DNA of 64,000 nt from Streptomyces rhizoryzae (GTDB lineage Bacteria > Actinomycetota > Actinomycetes > Streptomycetales > Streptomycetaceae): the NCBI RefSeq assembly GCF_023155275.1, contig NZ_JALMUV010000046.1, forward strand, positions 1 through 64,000. The letters are read 5' to 3'. Under the pieces are notes generated by a model. It was given only the letters and a program-made list of their open reading frames with translations, ran no database searches and was not told the origin of the DNA. The position numbers and the translations under genes were made by a program. Of this stretch, positions 6,942 through 15,427 are shown piece by piece; positions within the stretch are counted from its first letter, which is position 1; each line of letters starts with the position of its first letter.

Positions 6942-8075
6942 ATGTCCGCACCCAATAAGTCGTACGACCCTGTCGAGGTCGAAGCCCTGAAACCGGAAGA
7001 GATCGCCCGACGGGTCGATGAGGCGCTGGCCGCCATCGCGGCCGCGGGTGACCTTGACGCGCTCGCCCAGGCGAAGGTCGCGCACACCGGTGGCACGTCG
7101 CCGCTGGCGCTGGCCAACCGCGAGATCGGCGCCCTCCCCCCGCACGCCAAGGCGGACGCCGGCAAGCGCGTCGGCCAGGCCCGGGGCCGGGTCAGCCAGG
7201 CGCTCAAGGCCCGCCAGGAGGAGCTGGAGGCGGAGCGCGACGCGCGCGTCCTGGTCGAGGAGGCGGTGGACGTCACGCTGCCCTACGACCGGGTACCGGC
7301 CGGCGCCCGGCACCCGCTGACCACCTTCATGGAGCGGGTCGCCGACGTCTTCGTCGCGATGGGCTACGAGGTCGCCGAGGGCCCCGAGGTCGAGGCCGAG
7401 TGGTTCAACTTCGACGCGCTGAACTTCGTACCGGACCACCCGGCGCGCCAGATGCAGGACACCTTCTTCGTGAAGGCCAACGGTGCCGGGGCGGCCGCCG
7501 AGGGCGAGTCGGGCGTGGTGCTGCGCACCCACACCTCGCCGGTGCAGGCCCGTACGCTGGTCGACCGCGAGCCGCCGGTCTACGTCGTCTGCCCGGGGCG
7601 GGTCTACCGCACCGACGAGCTGGACGCCACGCACTCCCCGGTCTTCCACCAGATCGAGCTGCTGGCCGTGGACGAGGGCCTGACCATGGCGGACCTCAAG
7701 GGCACCCTGGACCACATGGTCCAGGCGCTCTTCGGCCCGGACATGAAGACCCGGCTGCGGCCCAACTACTTCCCGTTCACCGAGCCGTCCGCCGAGATGG
7801 ACATGGTCTGCTACGTCTGCCGTGGCGCGTCCGTGGGCAACCCCGACCGGCCCTGCCGCACCTGCTCCAGCGAGGGCTGGATCGAGCTGGGCGGCTGCGG
7901 GATGGTCAATCCCAAGGTGCTGATCGCCTGCGGCGTGGACCCGGAGAAGTACAGCGGCTTCGCCTTCGGGTTCGGAATCGACCGGATGCTGATGTTCCGG
8001 CACAACGTGGAAGACATGCGCGACATGTTCGAGGGCGACGTCCGGTTCACCCGGCCGTTCGGGATGGAGATCTGA
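6942..8075 (+). CDS. pheS: Phenylalanine-tRNA ligase alpha subunit
   Basis: This catalytic subunit of the alpha2-beta2 PheRS attaches phenylalanine to tRNA-Phe. The 377-residue class II synthetase has an N-terminal coiled coil (residues 10-100), motif 1 (HPLTTFMERVADVFVAMGYEV), motif 2 (RVYRTDELDATHSPVFHQIE) and motif 3 near the C-terminus (GFGIDRMLM). FTEPSAEMD, typical of the Phe pocket region, is present. A four-Cys cluster (CYVC, then CRTC) lies before GWIELGGCGMVNP, as is common in actinobacterial PheS. ATG 6942 is preceded by GGAAGAG. Translation is coupled to pheT through a one-base TGATG overlap. Confidence 0.96.
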   Translation: MSAPNKSYDPVEVEALKPEEIARRVDEALAAIAAAGDLDALAQAKVAHTGGTSPLALANREIGALPPHAKADAGKRVGQARGRVSQALKARQEELEAERDARVLVEEAVDVTLPYDRVPAGARHPLTTFMERVADVFVAMGYEVAEGPEVEAEWFNFDALNFVPDHPARQMQDTFFVKANGAGAAAEGESGVVLRTHTSPVQARTLVDREPPVYVVCPGRVYRTDELDATHSPVFHQIELLAVDEGLTMADLKGTLDHMVQALFGPDMKTRLRPNYFPFTEPSAEMDMVCYVCRGASVGNPDRPCRTCSSEGWIELGGCGMVNPKVLIACGVDPEKYSGFAFGFGIDRMLMFRHNVEDMRDMFEGDVRFTRPFGMEI

Positions 8076-10600
8076 TGCGGGTCCCGCTTTCTTGGCTGCG
8101 GGAGTACGTCGACCTGCCGGCGACCACGACCGGCCGCGACGTCCAGGAGAAGCTCATCGCGGTCGGCCTGGAGGTCGAGACCGTCGAGCAGCTCGGCGCG
8201 GACCTGACCGGCCCGCTGGTGGTCGGCCAGGTGCTGACCATCGAGGAGCTGGAGGGCTTCAAGAAGCCGATCCGCTTCTGCACGGTGGACGTCGGCGCGG
8301 CCAACGGCACGGGTGCGCCGCAGGAGATCGTCTGCGGTGCGCGGAACTTCGCCGTCGGCGACAAGGTCGTCGTGGTGCTGCCGGGCGCGGAGCTGCCCGG
8401 CGGCTTCAAGATCGCCGCCCGCAAGACCTACGGCAAGAAGTCGCACGGCATGATCTGCTCCGGCGACGAGCTGGGCATGGGCGACGACGGCTCGGGCGGC
8501 ATCATCGTGCTGCCGCCGGAGACCGAGGTCGGCACCGACGCGATCGAGCTGCTGGAGCTCCGCGACGAGGTGCTGGACATCGCCGTCACCCCGGACCGCG
8601 GCTACTGCCTGTCGATGCGCGGGGTGGCCCGCGAGGCCGCCACCGCGTTCGGGCTGCCGCTGCGCGACCCGGCGCTGCTGGACGTCCCGCCGCCGAACGC
8701 CGGCGGCTACCCGGTCCAGGTGGCCGACCCGATCGGCTGCGACCGCTTCACCGCCCGTACGGTCAGCGGGCTCGCCCCGGAGGCCCGCACGCCGATCTGG
8801 ATGCAGCGGCGGCTCCAGAAGGCCGGGATGCGCCCGGTCTCGCTGGCAGTGGACGTCACCAACTACGTGATGCTGGAGCTGGGCCAGCCGCTGCACGCCT
8901 ACGACCGGGCGACCGTCGAGGGCCCGATCGGCGTGCGGCGCGCCGCCCCCGGCGAGGAGCTGGTCACCCTCGACGGCACCAAGCGGGTGCTGGACGGCGA
9001 GGACCTGGTCATCACCGACAACCGCGGCCCGATCGGGCTGGCCGGTGTGATGGGCGGGGCGAACACCGAGATCGCCGCCCCGGTGGCCGACCCGGAGACC
9101 GGGGCGCTGCGCGGCACCACCGACGTGGTGATCGAGGCCGCGCACTTCGACGCGATCGCCATCGCCCGGACCGCCCGCCGCCACCGGCTGTCGTCCGAGG
9201 CCGCCAAGCGCTTCGAGCGCGGGGTGGACCCGGAGGCGGCCTCGGCCGCGGCCCAGCGCACGGTGGACCTGCTGGTGCTGCTGGCCGGCGGCACCGCCGA
9301 GGACGGCGTCACCGAGGTCGTCTCGCCGCGCGGACCGCGCACGCTCACGATCCCGGCGGACCACCCGGACAAGGTCGCCGGCGTCACCTACGGCCGGGAG
9401 ACCGTCGTCCGCCGCCTCCAGCAGGTCGGCTGCGACGTCTACGGTCAGGACGAGCTGGTGGTCACCGTGCCGTCCTGGCGCCCGGACCTCGCCGACCCCA
9501 ACGACCTGGCCGAGGAGGTCATCCGGCTGGAGGGCTACGAGAACCTGCCCTCCACGCTGCCGCTGCCGCCGGCCGGCCGCGGTCTGACGGAGCGTCAGCG
9601 GCTGCACCGCCGGGTCGGCCGGGTGCTGGCCGGCGCCGGGTACGTCGAGACGCTGAACTACCCGTTCACCGGCGCGGCGGTCCTCGACCAGCTCGGCATC
9701 GAGCCGGACGACCCCCGGCGGGACGCGGTGACCCTGGTCAACCCGCTCTCCGACGAGGAGCCGGACCTCCGCACCACCCTGCTCCCGGGGCTGCTGGCCG
9801 CGCTGCGCCGGAACTACGGGCGGGGCAGCCACGACCTGGCGCTCTTCGAGACCGGCCCGGTCTTCCGGGCCACCGGCCAGGAGCAGCCGGCCCGCCGGCT
9901 GGTGGTCGACCGCCGGCCCACCGACGACGAGATCGCCTCGCTGGACGCCTCGCTGCCGCAGCAGCCGCGGCGGGCCGCCGTGGTGCTCGCCGGGGCCCGG
10001 GAGCAGGCCGGCTGGTGGGGTCCTGGTTACCCGGCCGGCTGGGCCGACGCCATCGAGGCGGGCCGCACGGTGGCCCGGGAGGCCGGCGTCGAGCTGATCG
10101 TCCGCCAGGACCAGCACGCCCCCTGGCACCCCGGCCGGTGCGCGGCGCTGCTCGCGGTCGCCGACGGCGAGGAGATCCTCGTCGGCAACGCCGGTGAGCT
10201 GCACCCGCGGGTCGTCAAGGCGCTGGGTCTGCCGGAGCGCACCAGCGCGATGGAGATCGACCTGGACCGGCTGGAGCGGGCCGGCGCCGGTGCGCTGAAG
10301 GCCCCGCGGATCTCCACGTTCCCGGTGGCCACCCAGGACGTCGCGCTGATCGTCGACGCGTCGGTCGCGGCGGCGGACGTGGAGGCCGCGCTCCGCGAGG
10401 GCGCCGGCGCCCTGCTGGAGTCGCTGCGGCTGTTCGACGTCTTCACCGGCGAGCAGGTGGGCGAGGGCAAGAAGTCGCTGGCCTACGCCCTGCGGTTCCG
10501 CGCGGACGACCGGACGCTGACCGCCGACGAGGCCAGCGCGGCCCGGGACGCGGCGGTCGCGGTCGCCGTCGAGCGGATGGGCGCGGTGCTGCGCGGCTGA
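8075..10600 (+). CDS. pheT: Phenylalanine-tRNA ligase beta subunit
   Basis: This is the large PheRS subunit (841 residues), needed for tRNA binding and for editing misacylated Tyr-tRNA-Phe. It starts with MRVPLSWLREYVDLP. Domains in order: the EMAP-II-like tRNA-binding domain (about 40-150, with EIVCGARNF), the B3/B4 editing domain (about 210-390, with DVTNYVMLELGQPLHAYD and VMGGANTEI), the B5 domain (about 410-480, with SWRPDL), the catalytic-like core (about 500-710), and the FDX-ACB anticodon-binding domain at the end (starting PRISTFPVATQDVALIVD, closing near MGAVLRG). Length is normal. The start ATG overlaps the pheS stop, and a hairpin follows at 10611. Confidence 0.96.
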   Translation: MRVPLSWLREYVDLPATTTGRDVQEKLIAVGLEVETVEQLGADLTGPLVVGQVLTIEELEGFKKPIRFCTVDVGAANGTGAPQEIVCGARNFAVGDKVVVVLPGAELPGGFKIAARKTYGKKSHGMICSGDELGMGDDGSGGIIVLPPETEVGTDAIELLELRDEVLDIAVTPDRGYCLSMRGVAREAATAFGLPLRDPALLDVPPPNAGGYPVQVADPIGCDRFTARTVSGLAPEARTPIWMQRRLQKAGMRPVSLAVDVTNYVMLELGQPLHAYDRATVEGPIGVRRAAPGEELVTLDGTKRVLDGEDLVITDNRGPIGLAGVMGGANTEIAAPVADPETGALRGTTDVVIEAAHFDAIAIARTARRHRLSSEAAKRFERGVDPEAASAAAQRTVDLLVLLAGGTAEDGVTEVVSPRGPRTLTIPADHPDKVAGVTYGRETVVRRLQQVGCDVYGQDELVVTVPSWRPDLADPNDLAEEVIRLEGYENLPSTLPLPPAGRGLTERQRLHRRVGRVLAGAGYVETLNYPFTGAAVLDQLGIEPDDPRRDAVTLVNPLSDEEPDLRTTLLPGLLAALRRNYGRGSHDLALFETGPVFRATGQEQPARRLVVDRRPTDDEIASLDASLPQQPRRAAVVLAGAREQAGWWGPGYPAGWADAIEAGRTVAREAGVELIVRQDQHAPWHPGRCAALLAVADGEEILVGNAGELHPRVVKALGLPERTSAMEIDLDRLERAGAGALKAPRISTFPVATQDVALIVDASVAAADVEAALREGAGALLESLRLFDVFTGEQVGEGKKSLAYALRFRADDRTLTADEASAARDAAVAVAVERMGAVLRG

Positions 10601-10610
10601 CGCCCGGTGT

Positions 10611-10653
10611 CGCGTGCGGGCCCTCGTCCACGGTGGTGGGCGGGGGCCCGTCG
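10611..10653 (+). terminator. Terminator of pheST
   Basis: CGGGCCC (10617-10623) pairs with GGGCCCG (10644-10650), with a flanking CGCG/CGCG extension, starting 10 nt after the pheT stop. Confidence 0.6.
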
Positions 10654-10679
10654 CGTGTGCGGCGCGGGCCGCGGCCGGA

Positions 10680-10730
10680 TCACACCCCGTGTGAACTCCC
10701 CCTGATTACGCTGGACTTACGGAGTCCGTA
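10680..10730 (+). promoter_or_regulatory. Promoter/operator of the TPR-type regulator
   Basis: Three elements cluster here. TCACAC-CCC-GTGTGA (10680-10694) is a perfect inverted repeat. TACGCT (10707-10712) is a plausible -10. TACGGA-G-TCCGTA (10718-10730) is a perfect 6-bp inverted repeat covering the expected transcription start, 20 nt before the ATG at 10750. Autoregulation is an inference. The first palindrome resembles two others at 13050-13105. Confidence 0.5.
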
Positions 10731-10749
10731 CGTCCCCGGGGGGCGAGGC

Positions 10750-12087
10750 ATGGAGCCCAACACGCTGCTCGACGCGATCCTGGACGAGGCCGGTATCTCG
10801 CACGCCGGCCTCGCGGCCCGGATCAACCAGCTCGGGCGGCGGCGCGGGCTCGCGCTGCGCTACGAGCACACCGCCGTGGCGCGCTGGCTCAAGGGCCAGC
10901 GGCCGCGCGGCCAGGTGCCGGACCTGATCTGCGAGATCCTCGGCGAGCGGCTGCACCGGCCGGTGGGCCTGGACGACATCGGGCTCAGCGGCCCGGGGGC
11001 GCGCCGGGCCGCGGACACCCCGCTGTCGGGGTTCGTCGAACGGGCCACCGCGCTGTGGCGGTCCGACGAGCAGCAGCGGCCGCACGTGGTCGCGGCGCCC
11101 GCGCTCACCGGGACCTCGGCGATCATCCCGGTGTGGGAGTGGGAGAACCCGCCGGAGGACTTCGACGTCTCGCGCGACGGGCTGACCCGGGTCGGCATGG
11201 CCGACATCGAGATGCTCCGGGCGGCGCGGACCCACTACGAGCAGATGTACCGGAAGGCGGGTGGTATCGCTACCAGAACGCGCATCGTCGGATTCCTCAA
11301 CACCGAGGCGGCGCCGCTGCTGCGGGGCAGCTACAGCGATGCGACGGGGCGTCAGCTGCACCGGGCGACCGGTGGGCTGGTGGCCGTCGCGGGCATCTGC
11401 GCGTACGACTCGGACGCTCTCGGACTGGCCCAGCGCTACTTCCATCAGGCGCTGCGGCTGGCCAAGGCCAGCGGGGACCGCGGCCTCGGCGCGTATGTGA
11501 TCGCGCTGCTGGTCAACCAGTCCCTCTTCGTACGGGAGTACCGCCAGGCGGTCGCCTTCGCCGAGGCGGCCCTGCGCGCCGCGGGCGGGCAGCTCACCCC
11601 GGCGCTGTCGGCCGATCTCTACGCGATGCAGGCCAAGGCGTACGCGCGGCTGGGCGACGGTTCCAGCGCGCTGGCCTGCATCCGGCGGGCCGAGGCCGCG
11701 GCGGAGCGGATCCGTCCGGGGCTGGAGCCCGCGGAGACCGGTTATGTGCAGCCGGGCCTGGTGAACGTACAGGTGGCGGAGGCGCTGCTCAGCCTGGGGG
11801 ATCTGCGGTCCGCCCGGGAGCAGGCGGACGCCGCCGTGGACACCCCCGCACACGACCGCGGCCGGGTTCACCGGCTGGCCATGCTCACCCATATCGAGCT
11901 GCGCCAAGGGGACGCGGACCGGGCCGTGGCCAACGCCGCGGAGATGACGGAGCAGGCCCGGGGCATGGAGTCGCAACGCCTGCGGGACCGGCTGCGGGCG
12001 GTGCGCGAGCATCTGGCGGAGACCGGGAGCGCCGCGACGGACGAGGCTGCCGATCTCATCGACGAGGTGCTGCGCGTTCCGCTGTGA
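10750..12087 (+). CDS. HTH/TPR-type transcriptional regulator, NsdA-like
   Basis: This 445-residue protein has an N-terminal DNA-binding region (residues 1-75). Its wording, AGLAARINQLGRRRG and the TAVARWLKGQRPRG turn, resembles the cross-type helix-turn-helix of the Streptomyces NsdA/NsdB-like family. The rest (about 150-430) is Ala-rich helical repeats of tetratricopeptide type, for example FHQALRLAKASGDRG and AVAFAEAALRAAGG. Members of this family modulate differentiation and antibiotic production in Streptomyces. Which process this one controls is unknown. ATG 10750 follows a short leader with two palindromes that may be autoregulatory. The Nudix gene starts 49 nt downstream on the same strand and could be co-transcribed. 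Confidence 0.75.
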   Translation: MEPNTLLDAILDEAGISHAGLAARINQLGRRRGLALRYEHTAVARWLKGQRPRGQVPDLICEILGERLHRPVGLDDIGLSGPGARRAADTPLSGFVERATALWRSDEQQRPHVVAAPALTGTSAIIPVWEWENPPEDFDVSRDGLTRVGMADIEMLRAARTHYEQMYRKAGGIATRTRIVGFLNTEAAPLLRGSYSDATGRQLHRATGGLVAVAGICAYDSDALGLAQRYFHQALRLAKASGDRGLGAYVIALLVNQSLFVREYRQAVAFAEAALRAAGGQLTPALSADLYAMQAKAYARLGDGSSALACIRRAEAAAERIRPGLEPAETGYVQPGLVNVQVAEALLSLGDLRSAREQADAAVDTPAHDRGRVHRLAMLTHIELRQGDADRAVANAAEMTEQARGMESQRLRDRLRAVREHLAETGSAATDEAADLIDEVLRVPL

Positions 12088-12136
12088 CCGGGCTCGTGTC
12101 ACCTTGCCGGCCCACACAGCGGAAGGTGGCAGTTAC

Positions 12137-12667
12137 GTGCGTTGGAACAACCTCGGCGAGAAGCCGGTCTACGCGAATCCCTGGTTCCGGGTCACCCTGG
12201 CCGATGTGGAGCTGCCCGACGGCCGCCATCTGGATCACTTCCTGATCCGGATGCGGCCGGTCGCGGTGGCCACCGCGGTCAACGACGCCAACGAGGTGCT
12301 GCTGCTGTGGCGGCACCGGTTCATCACCGACAGCTGGGGCTGGGAGCTGGCCGCCGGCGTGGTGGAGGACGGGGAGGACCCGGCCGCCGCGGCCGCGCGG
12401 GAGATGGCGGAGGAGACCGGGTGGCGGCCCGGACCCCTCCAGCACCTCCTCACGGTGGAGCCGTCCAACGGCCTCACCGACGCGCGGCACCACATCTACT
12501 GGTCCGACCGCGCCGAGTACCTCGGCGCCCCGGAGGACGACTTCGAGTCGGACCGGCGGGAGTGGGTCGACCTCAAGCTGGTGCCCGACATGGTGGCGAG
12601 GGGGGAGGTGCCGGCCGCGAACATGGCCGCGGCGCTGCTGCTGCTGCACCACCTCAGGCTCGGCTGA
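12137..12667 (+). CDS. Nudix hydrolase
   Basis: This 176-residue protein is predicted to hydrolyse a nucleoside diphosphate linked to another group. The Nudix box is complete around residues 75-97: G, five residues, E, seven residues, REMAEETGW. The surrounding fold resembles ADP-ribose/NDP-sugar pyrophosphatases (NPWFRVTLADVELPDGR before the box and a TVEPSNGLTDARHHIYW strand after). The substrate cannot be assigned. GTG 12137 follows GGAAGG (12121-12126). A TTG at 12104 in the same frame is a weaker alternative. It lies 49 nt after the TPR-type regulator. Confidence 0.85.
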   Translation: MRWNNLGEKPVYANPWFRVTLADVELPDGRHLDHFLIRMRPVAVATAVNDANEVLLLWRHRFITDSWGWELAAGVVEDGEDPAAAAAREMAEETGWRPGPLQHLLTVEPSNGLTDARHHIYWSDRAEYLGAPEDDFESDRREWVDLKLVPDMVARGEVPAANMAAALLLLHHLRLG

Positions 12668-12679
12668 GGCCGGCCGGGC

Positions 12680-12937
12680 TCAGTGCCCGGACGCCTGCCA
12701 GAGCGCGGCCGCCAGCGCCCCGAGGCCGGTGAGTGCGGCGATCGACGGCAGCGGCCAGCGGCGGCTCTCCAAACGCGTGACGCGGACCTGGAGTTCGTCC
12801 GCGTCACGCGTGTTCTGCTCGCAGCGCTGGGCGTGCAGTGCGAGCCGGCCGTCGACCTCGGCGGTGCGTACGTCGAGTAGGCGGCGCAGCTCCGCTAAGT
12901 CGGCGGCGATCAGATCGGGGTCCCGGTGGGCGGTCAC
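12680..12937 (-). CDS. Small coiled-coil protein with C-terminal membrane anchor
   Basis: This is an 85-residue hypothetical protein. Residues 5-58 form a charged helix with heptad-like spacing (LIAADLAELRRLLDVRTAEV, later LQVRVTRLESRR). A single hydrophobic segment follows at about 63-81 (LPSIAALTGLGALAAALW). This makes a tail-anchored topology with the coiled coil in the cytoplasm. The GTG start at 12937 has AGGAGAG upstream. Length and layout recall small phage or accessory proteins, but no family is recognised and no function is proposed. It converges on the Nudix gene. Confidence 0.6.
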   Translation of the reverse strand: MTAHRDPDLIAADLAELRRLLDVRTAEVDGRLALHAQRCEQNTRDADELQVRVTRLESRRWPLPSIAALTGLGALAAALWQASGH

Positions 12938-13331
12938 GTTCCGCTCTCCTCTTTCCTTCTCCTGGGGACGGTCGGGGGTTACCGGAACCAGTCAACTGCC
13001 GTGGGCGGGACGGCGGGAGCGTGTGCGGCGGGGAGATCCGGGTCCCCGTTTCACACCCCGTGCGAAGTGACGGCGGGTGACCGTTTCGCACGGGGTGCGA
13101 AACGGCCGCACCGAGTTGGCGCATTCACACTCTGTCATCGGCGGCGGGAAAGGAGTTGACTCGTAGGCGACGGGGGCCGCGGCCGGCGGTCGGGCGCCCG
13201 CCGGCCCGTTCCGCCCGCCGAACTTTCCCCCGAGCGGCGGGCGGACGGCCCCCGTCGCCCCCGGCGCCGTACCCCGGGGCGGCCGCTGTGTCAGAGTGCG
13301 GGGGCGGGGCCGGTTCGGCGGAGGGGGCGTG
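12938..13331. other. Divergent intergenic region
   Basis: This 394-bp region has no credible gene. It contains the palindromes at 13050-13105 and the GGAGG (13320-13324) proposed for the PAP2 gene. I see no clear -10/-35 pair. Confidence 0.5.
13050..13105. promoter_or_regulatory. Two operator-like palindromes
   Basis: TTCACAC-CCC-GTGCGAA (13050-13066, one mismatch between arms) is followed 14 nt later by a perfect 25-nt palindrome at 13081-13105. The second has 11-bp arms reading CCGTTTCGCAC and GTGCGAAACGG around GGG. Both share the core of the palindrome at 10680. They lie between the divergent small membrane protein (start 12937) and the PAP2 gene (start about 13332). Confidence 0.6.
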
Positions 13332-14027
13332 GTGGGCAGAGGGCGCCGGCGGGAGCCGGAGGGGGCGAGCGGTGCGGGCATGTCCGGCGTGGCGGCCGGC
13401 GGTGCCCGGGAGCCCAGGTCTCCGCGGCCGCGGCTCGGGTGGGTCGCGGGGCTTGCCGCGCTGGTGGTCGTGGTGCTCGGGGTCCGGTATGCCGGAGGCA
13501 GCGGGCCCGGTGGGGTGGACGGGTGGGTCGGGGCGGCGGTGGACGGGGTGGGGCCCTCGTGGCGGGGCGTCGCGCTGGCCGTGGACTTCCTGGGGGAGCC
13601 CGGGGGAGCGGTGGTGCTGGTCGCGGCCGCCGTGGCGGGCTGCCTGCTGCTGCGGCGGCCGCGCGCGGCGGGGCTCGTCGTCGCGGGTGCCGGTGCGAGC
13701 GTCGCGGCGGCGACGGTGATCAAGCAGCTGGCGGGGCGCACCATCCACGGGGACGGCAATCTCTCCTACCCGAGCGGGCACACCGCCTTCCTCACCGCGC
13801 TCGCCCTCGCGGGGGCGCTGCTCGTGTCCCGGCGGCTCGGCCTGGGCCGGCGGGCGGGCACGGTGCTCGTGGTCGCCACGGCGCTGGCCGCCGGGGGTGT
13901 CATGGGGTGGGCGCAGGTCGTGCTGGGGGCGCACTATCCGACCGATGTGCTCGGGGGCTGGTGCACCGCGCTGGTGGTGGTGCCAGCGGCGGCGTGGCTG
14001 GTCGACCGGCTGGGGGAGCGCGGCTGA
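13332..14027 (+). CDS. PAP2-family membrane phosphatase
   Basis: This is a 231-residue polytopic membrane protein of the type 2 phosphatidic acid phosphatase family. It probably removes phosphate from a lipid phosphate or an undecaprenyl-pyrophosphate-type carrier at the outer membrane face. Motif 1 appears as KQLAGRTI and motif 2 as the classic PSGHT. In motif 3 the His and Asp remain (LGAHYPTD), but the Ser-Arg that usually precedes them reads Ala-Gln, so a phosphate-binding Arg seems missing. Five or six hydrophobic segments are present. GTG 13332 is chosen for the GGAGG at 13320-13324 (7-nt spacing). ATG 13380 is possible but poorly spaced from any site. The gene converges on the polysaccharide cluster. 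Confidence 0.8.
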   Translation: MGRGRRREPEGASGAGMSGVAAGGAREPRSPRPRLGWVAGLAALVVVVLGVRYAGGSGPGGVDGWVGAAVDGVGPSWRGVALAVDFLGEPGGAVVLVAAAVAGCLLLRRPRAAGLVVAGAGASVAAATVIKQLAGRTIHGDGNLSYPSGHTAFLTALALAGALLVSRRLGLGRRAGTVLVVATALAAGGVMGWAQVVLGAHYPTDVLGGWCTALVVVPAAAWLVDRLGERG

Positions 14028-14076
14028 CGGGCGTCCCGGTGCCGTTCGGGCTCCTCCGGCGCGGGCCCGGGCCGGG

Positions 14077-15420
14077 TCACGCCCGACGGCGGAACACGGG
14101 CTTCACCGGGCGGCCGGCCAGCCAGGGGGTGGGGTCGGCGGCGTCCAGGGCCTTGCGGTAGACCGCGCACGCCTGGGCCACCACCTCGATGGTGCGGTCG
14201 ATGTCGGCCTCGCCCAGCGCGCTGCTCACCACGAACGACGGGGCCAGCACGCCGCCCGCGAGGAGCCGGCGCAGGAACAGGGTGCGGTACGGCTGCGAGG
14301 GCTGCCGGTTCTCGTCGAGGGTGGCGAAGACCAGGTTGCTGGCCCGGCCCCGGACGAGGAGGTGGTCGCCCACGCCCGTGCGCGCCGCGGCGTCGCGGAC
14401 ACCGGCGGCCAGCCGCTCCCCGAGGGCGTGCAGGCGCGCGGTGACGCCCTCCTCGGTGTAGGTGGCCTGCACGGCCATCGCGGCGGCCAGCGAGTGCGTC
14501 TCGGCGCCGTGCGTGGTGGACAGCAGGAACACCCGGTCGCCGGAGTGGCGCAGGCCGCCGCGCTCCATCAGGGCGCGGCGCCCGGCCAGCGCGGAGACGG
14601 CGAAGCCGTTGCCCAGCGCCTTGCCGAACGTGGAGAGATCGGGGACGACGCCGTACAGGCCCTGGGCGCCCGCCTCGGACCAGCGGAAGCCGGTGATCAT
14701 CTCGTCGAAGACCAGGACGCAGCCGTACCGGTCGGCCAGGTGGCGCAGGCCGGCGAGGTAGCCGGGCGGCGGCTCGGTGCGGGCGGCGGGTTCGAGGATC
14801 AGGCAGGCGATCTCGTCCGGGTACCGGGTGAGCAGCTCCTCGGTGGCGGCCAGGTCCCCGTAGGGGAACGTCACGGTGAGCCCGGCGGTCGCCGCCGGCA
14901 CGCCGGCGGACATCGGCGTGGTGCCGATGAACCAGTCGTCGGTGGAGAAGAACGGGTGGTCGGCGCAGAGGGCCACCCGCGGGCGCCCGGTGGCGGCGCG
15001 GGCGAGGCGCACCGCCGCGGTGGTGACGTCGGAGCCGTTCTTGGCGAACTTGACCATCTCGGCGGTCGGCACCGTGGCCAGGAAGCGTTCCGCGGCCTCG
15101 ACCTCCACCACGGACGGCCGGACGAAGTTGCTGCCGCGGCTGATTTCCCGCCGCACCGCCTCGGTCACGCGGGGGTGGGCGTGGCCGAGGCTGACCGACC
15201 GCAGACCCGAGCCGTACTCCAGGTAGCGGTTGCCGTCGATGTCCCACACGTGGGCGCCGCGGCCGTGGCTGATGACCGGGGCCAGGTGCTCGGGGTACTG
15301 GTCGTCGCCCTTGGCGTAGGTGTGCGCGCCCCCGGGGATCAGGGCGTGCAGCCGCTCGTTCGCCGCCCGCGACCGGGAAAGGCGGAACTCCGCGGTGTCT
15401 TCGGGGTGTTCGGTGTCCAC
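14077..15420 (-). CDS. Class III PLP aminotransferase, glutamate-1-semialdehyde aminomutase-like
   Basis: This 447-residue PLP enzyme is built like HemL. IPGGAHTYAKGDDQYPEHLAP is at the start, DIDGNRYLEYGSGLRSVSLGH follows, and EVFDEMITGFR-type and STFGKALGNGF segments carry the PLP Asp and the Schiff-base Lys. HemL makes 5-aminolevulinate. However, its place as the last gene of a polysaccharide cluster, 7 nt after an RmlC-like epimerase, points to transamination of a sugar or sugar-acid intermediate, as other HemL-like proteins in glycan clusters are thought to do. The natural substrate is unknown. The start ATG at 15420 opens with MDTEHPEDTAEFRL. The gene reads toward the PAP2 gene. Confidence 0.85.
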   Translation of the reverse strand: MDTEHPEDTAEFRLSRSRAANERLHALIPGGAHTYAKGDDQYPEHLAPVISHGRGAHVWDIDGNRYLEYGSGLRSVSLGHAHPRVTEAVRREISRGSNFVRPSVVEVEAAERFLATVPTAEMVKFAKNGSDVTTAAVRLARAATGRPRVALCADHPFFSTDDWFIGTTPMSAGVPAATAGLTVTFPYGDLAATEELLTRYPDEIACLILEPAARTEPPPGYLAGLRHLADRYGCVLVFDEMITGFRWSEAGAQGLYGVVPDLSTFGKALGNGFAVSALAGRRALMERGGLRHSGDRVFLLSTTHGAETHSLAAAMAVQATYTEEGVTARLHALGERLAAGVRDAAARTGVGDHLLVRGRASNLVFATLDENRQPSQPYRTLFLRRLLAGGVLAPSFVVSSALGEADIDRTIEVVAQACAVYRKALDAADPTPWLAGRPVKPVFRRRA

Positions 15421-15427
15421 GGCGGCC

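Noticed and set aside
6836..6958. Possible Phe-rich leader peptide before pheS (TTG start, two Phe codons)
   Set aside because: Only two Phe codons, a TTG start without ribosome site, and no paired attenuator with T-tract.
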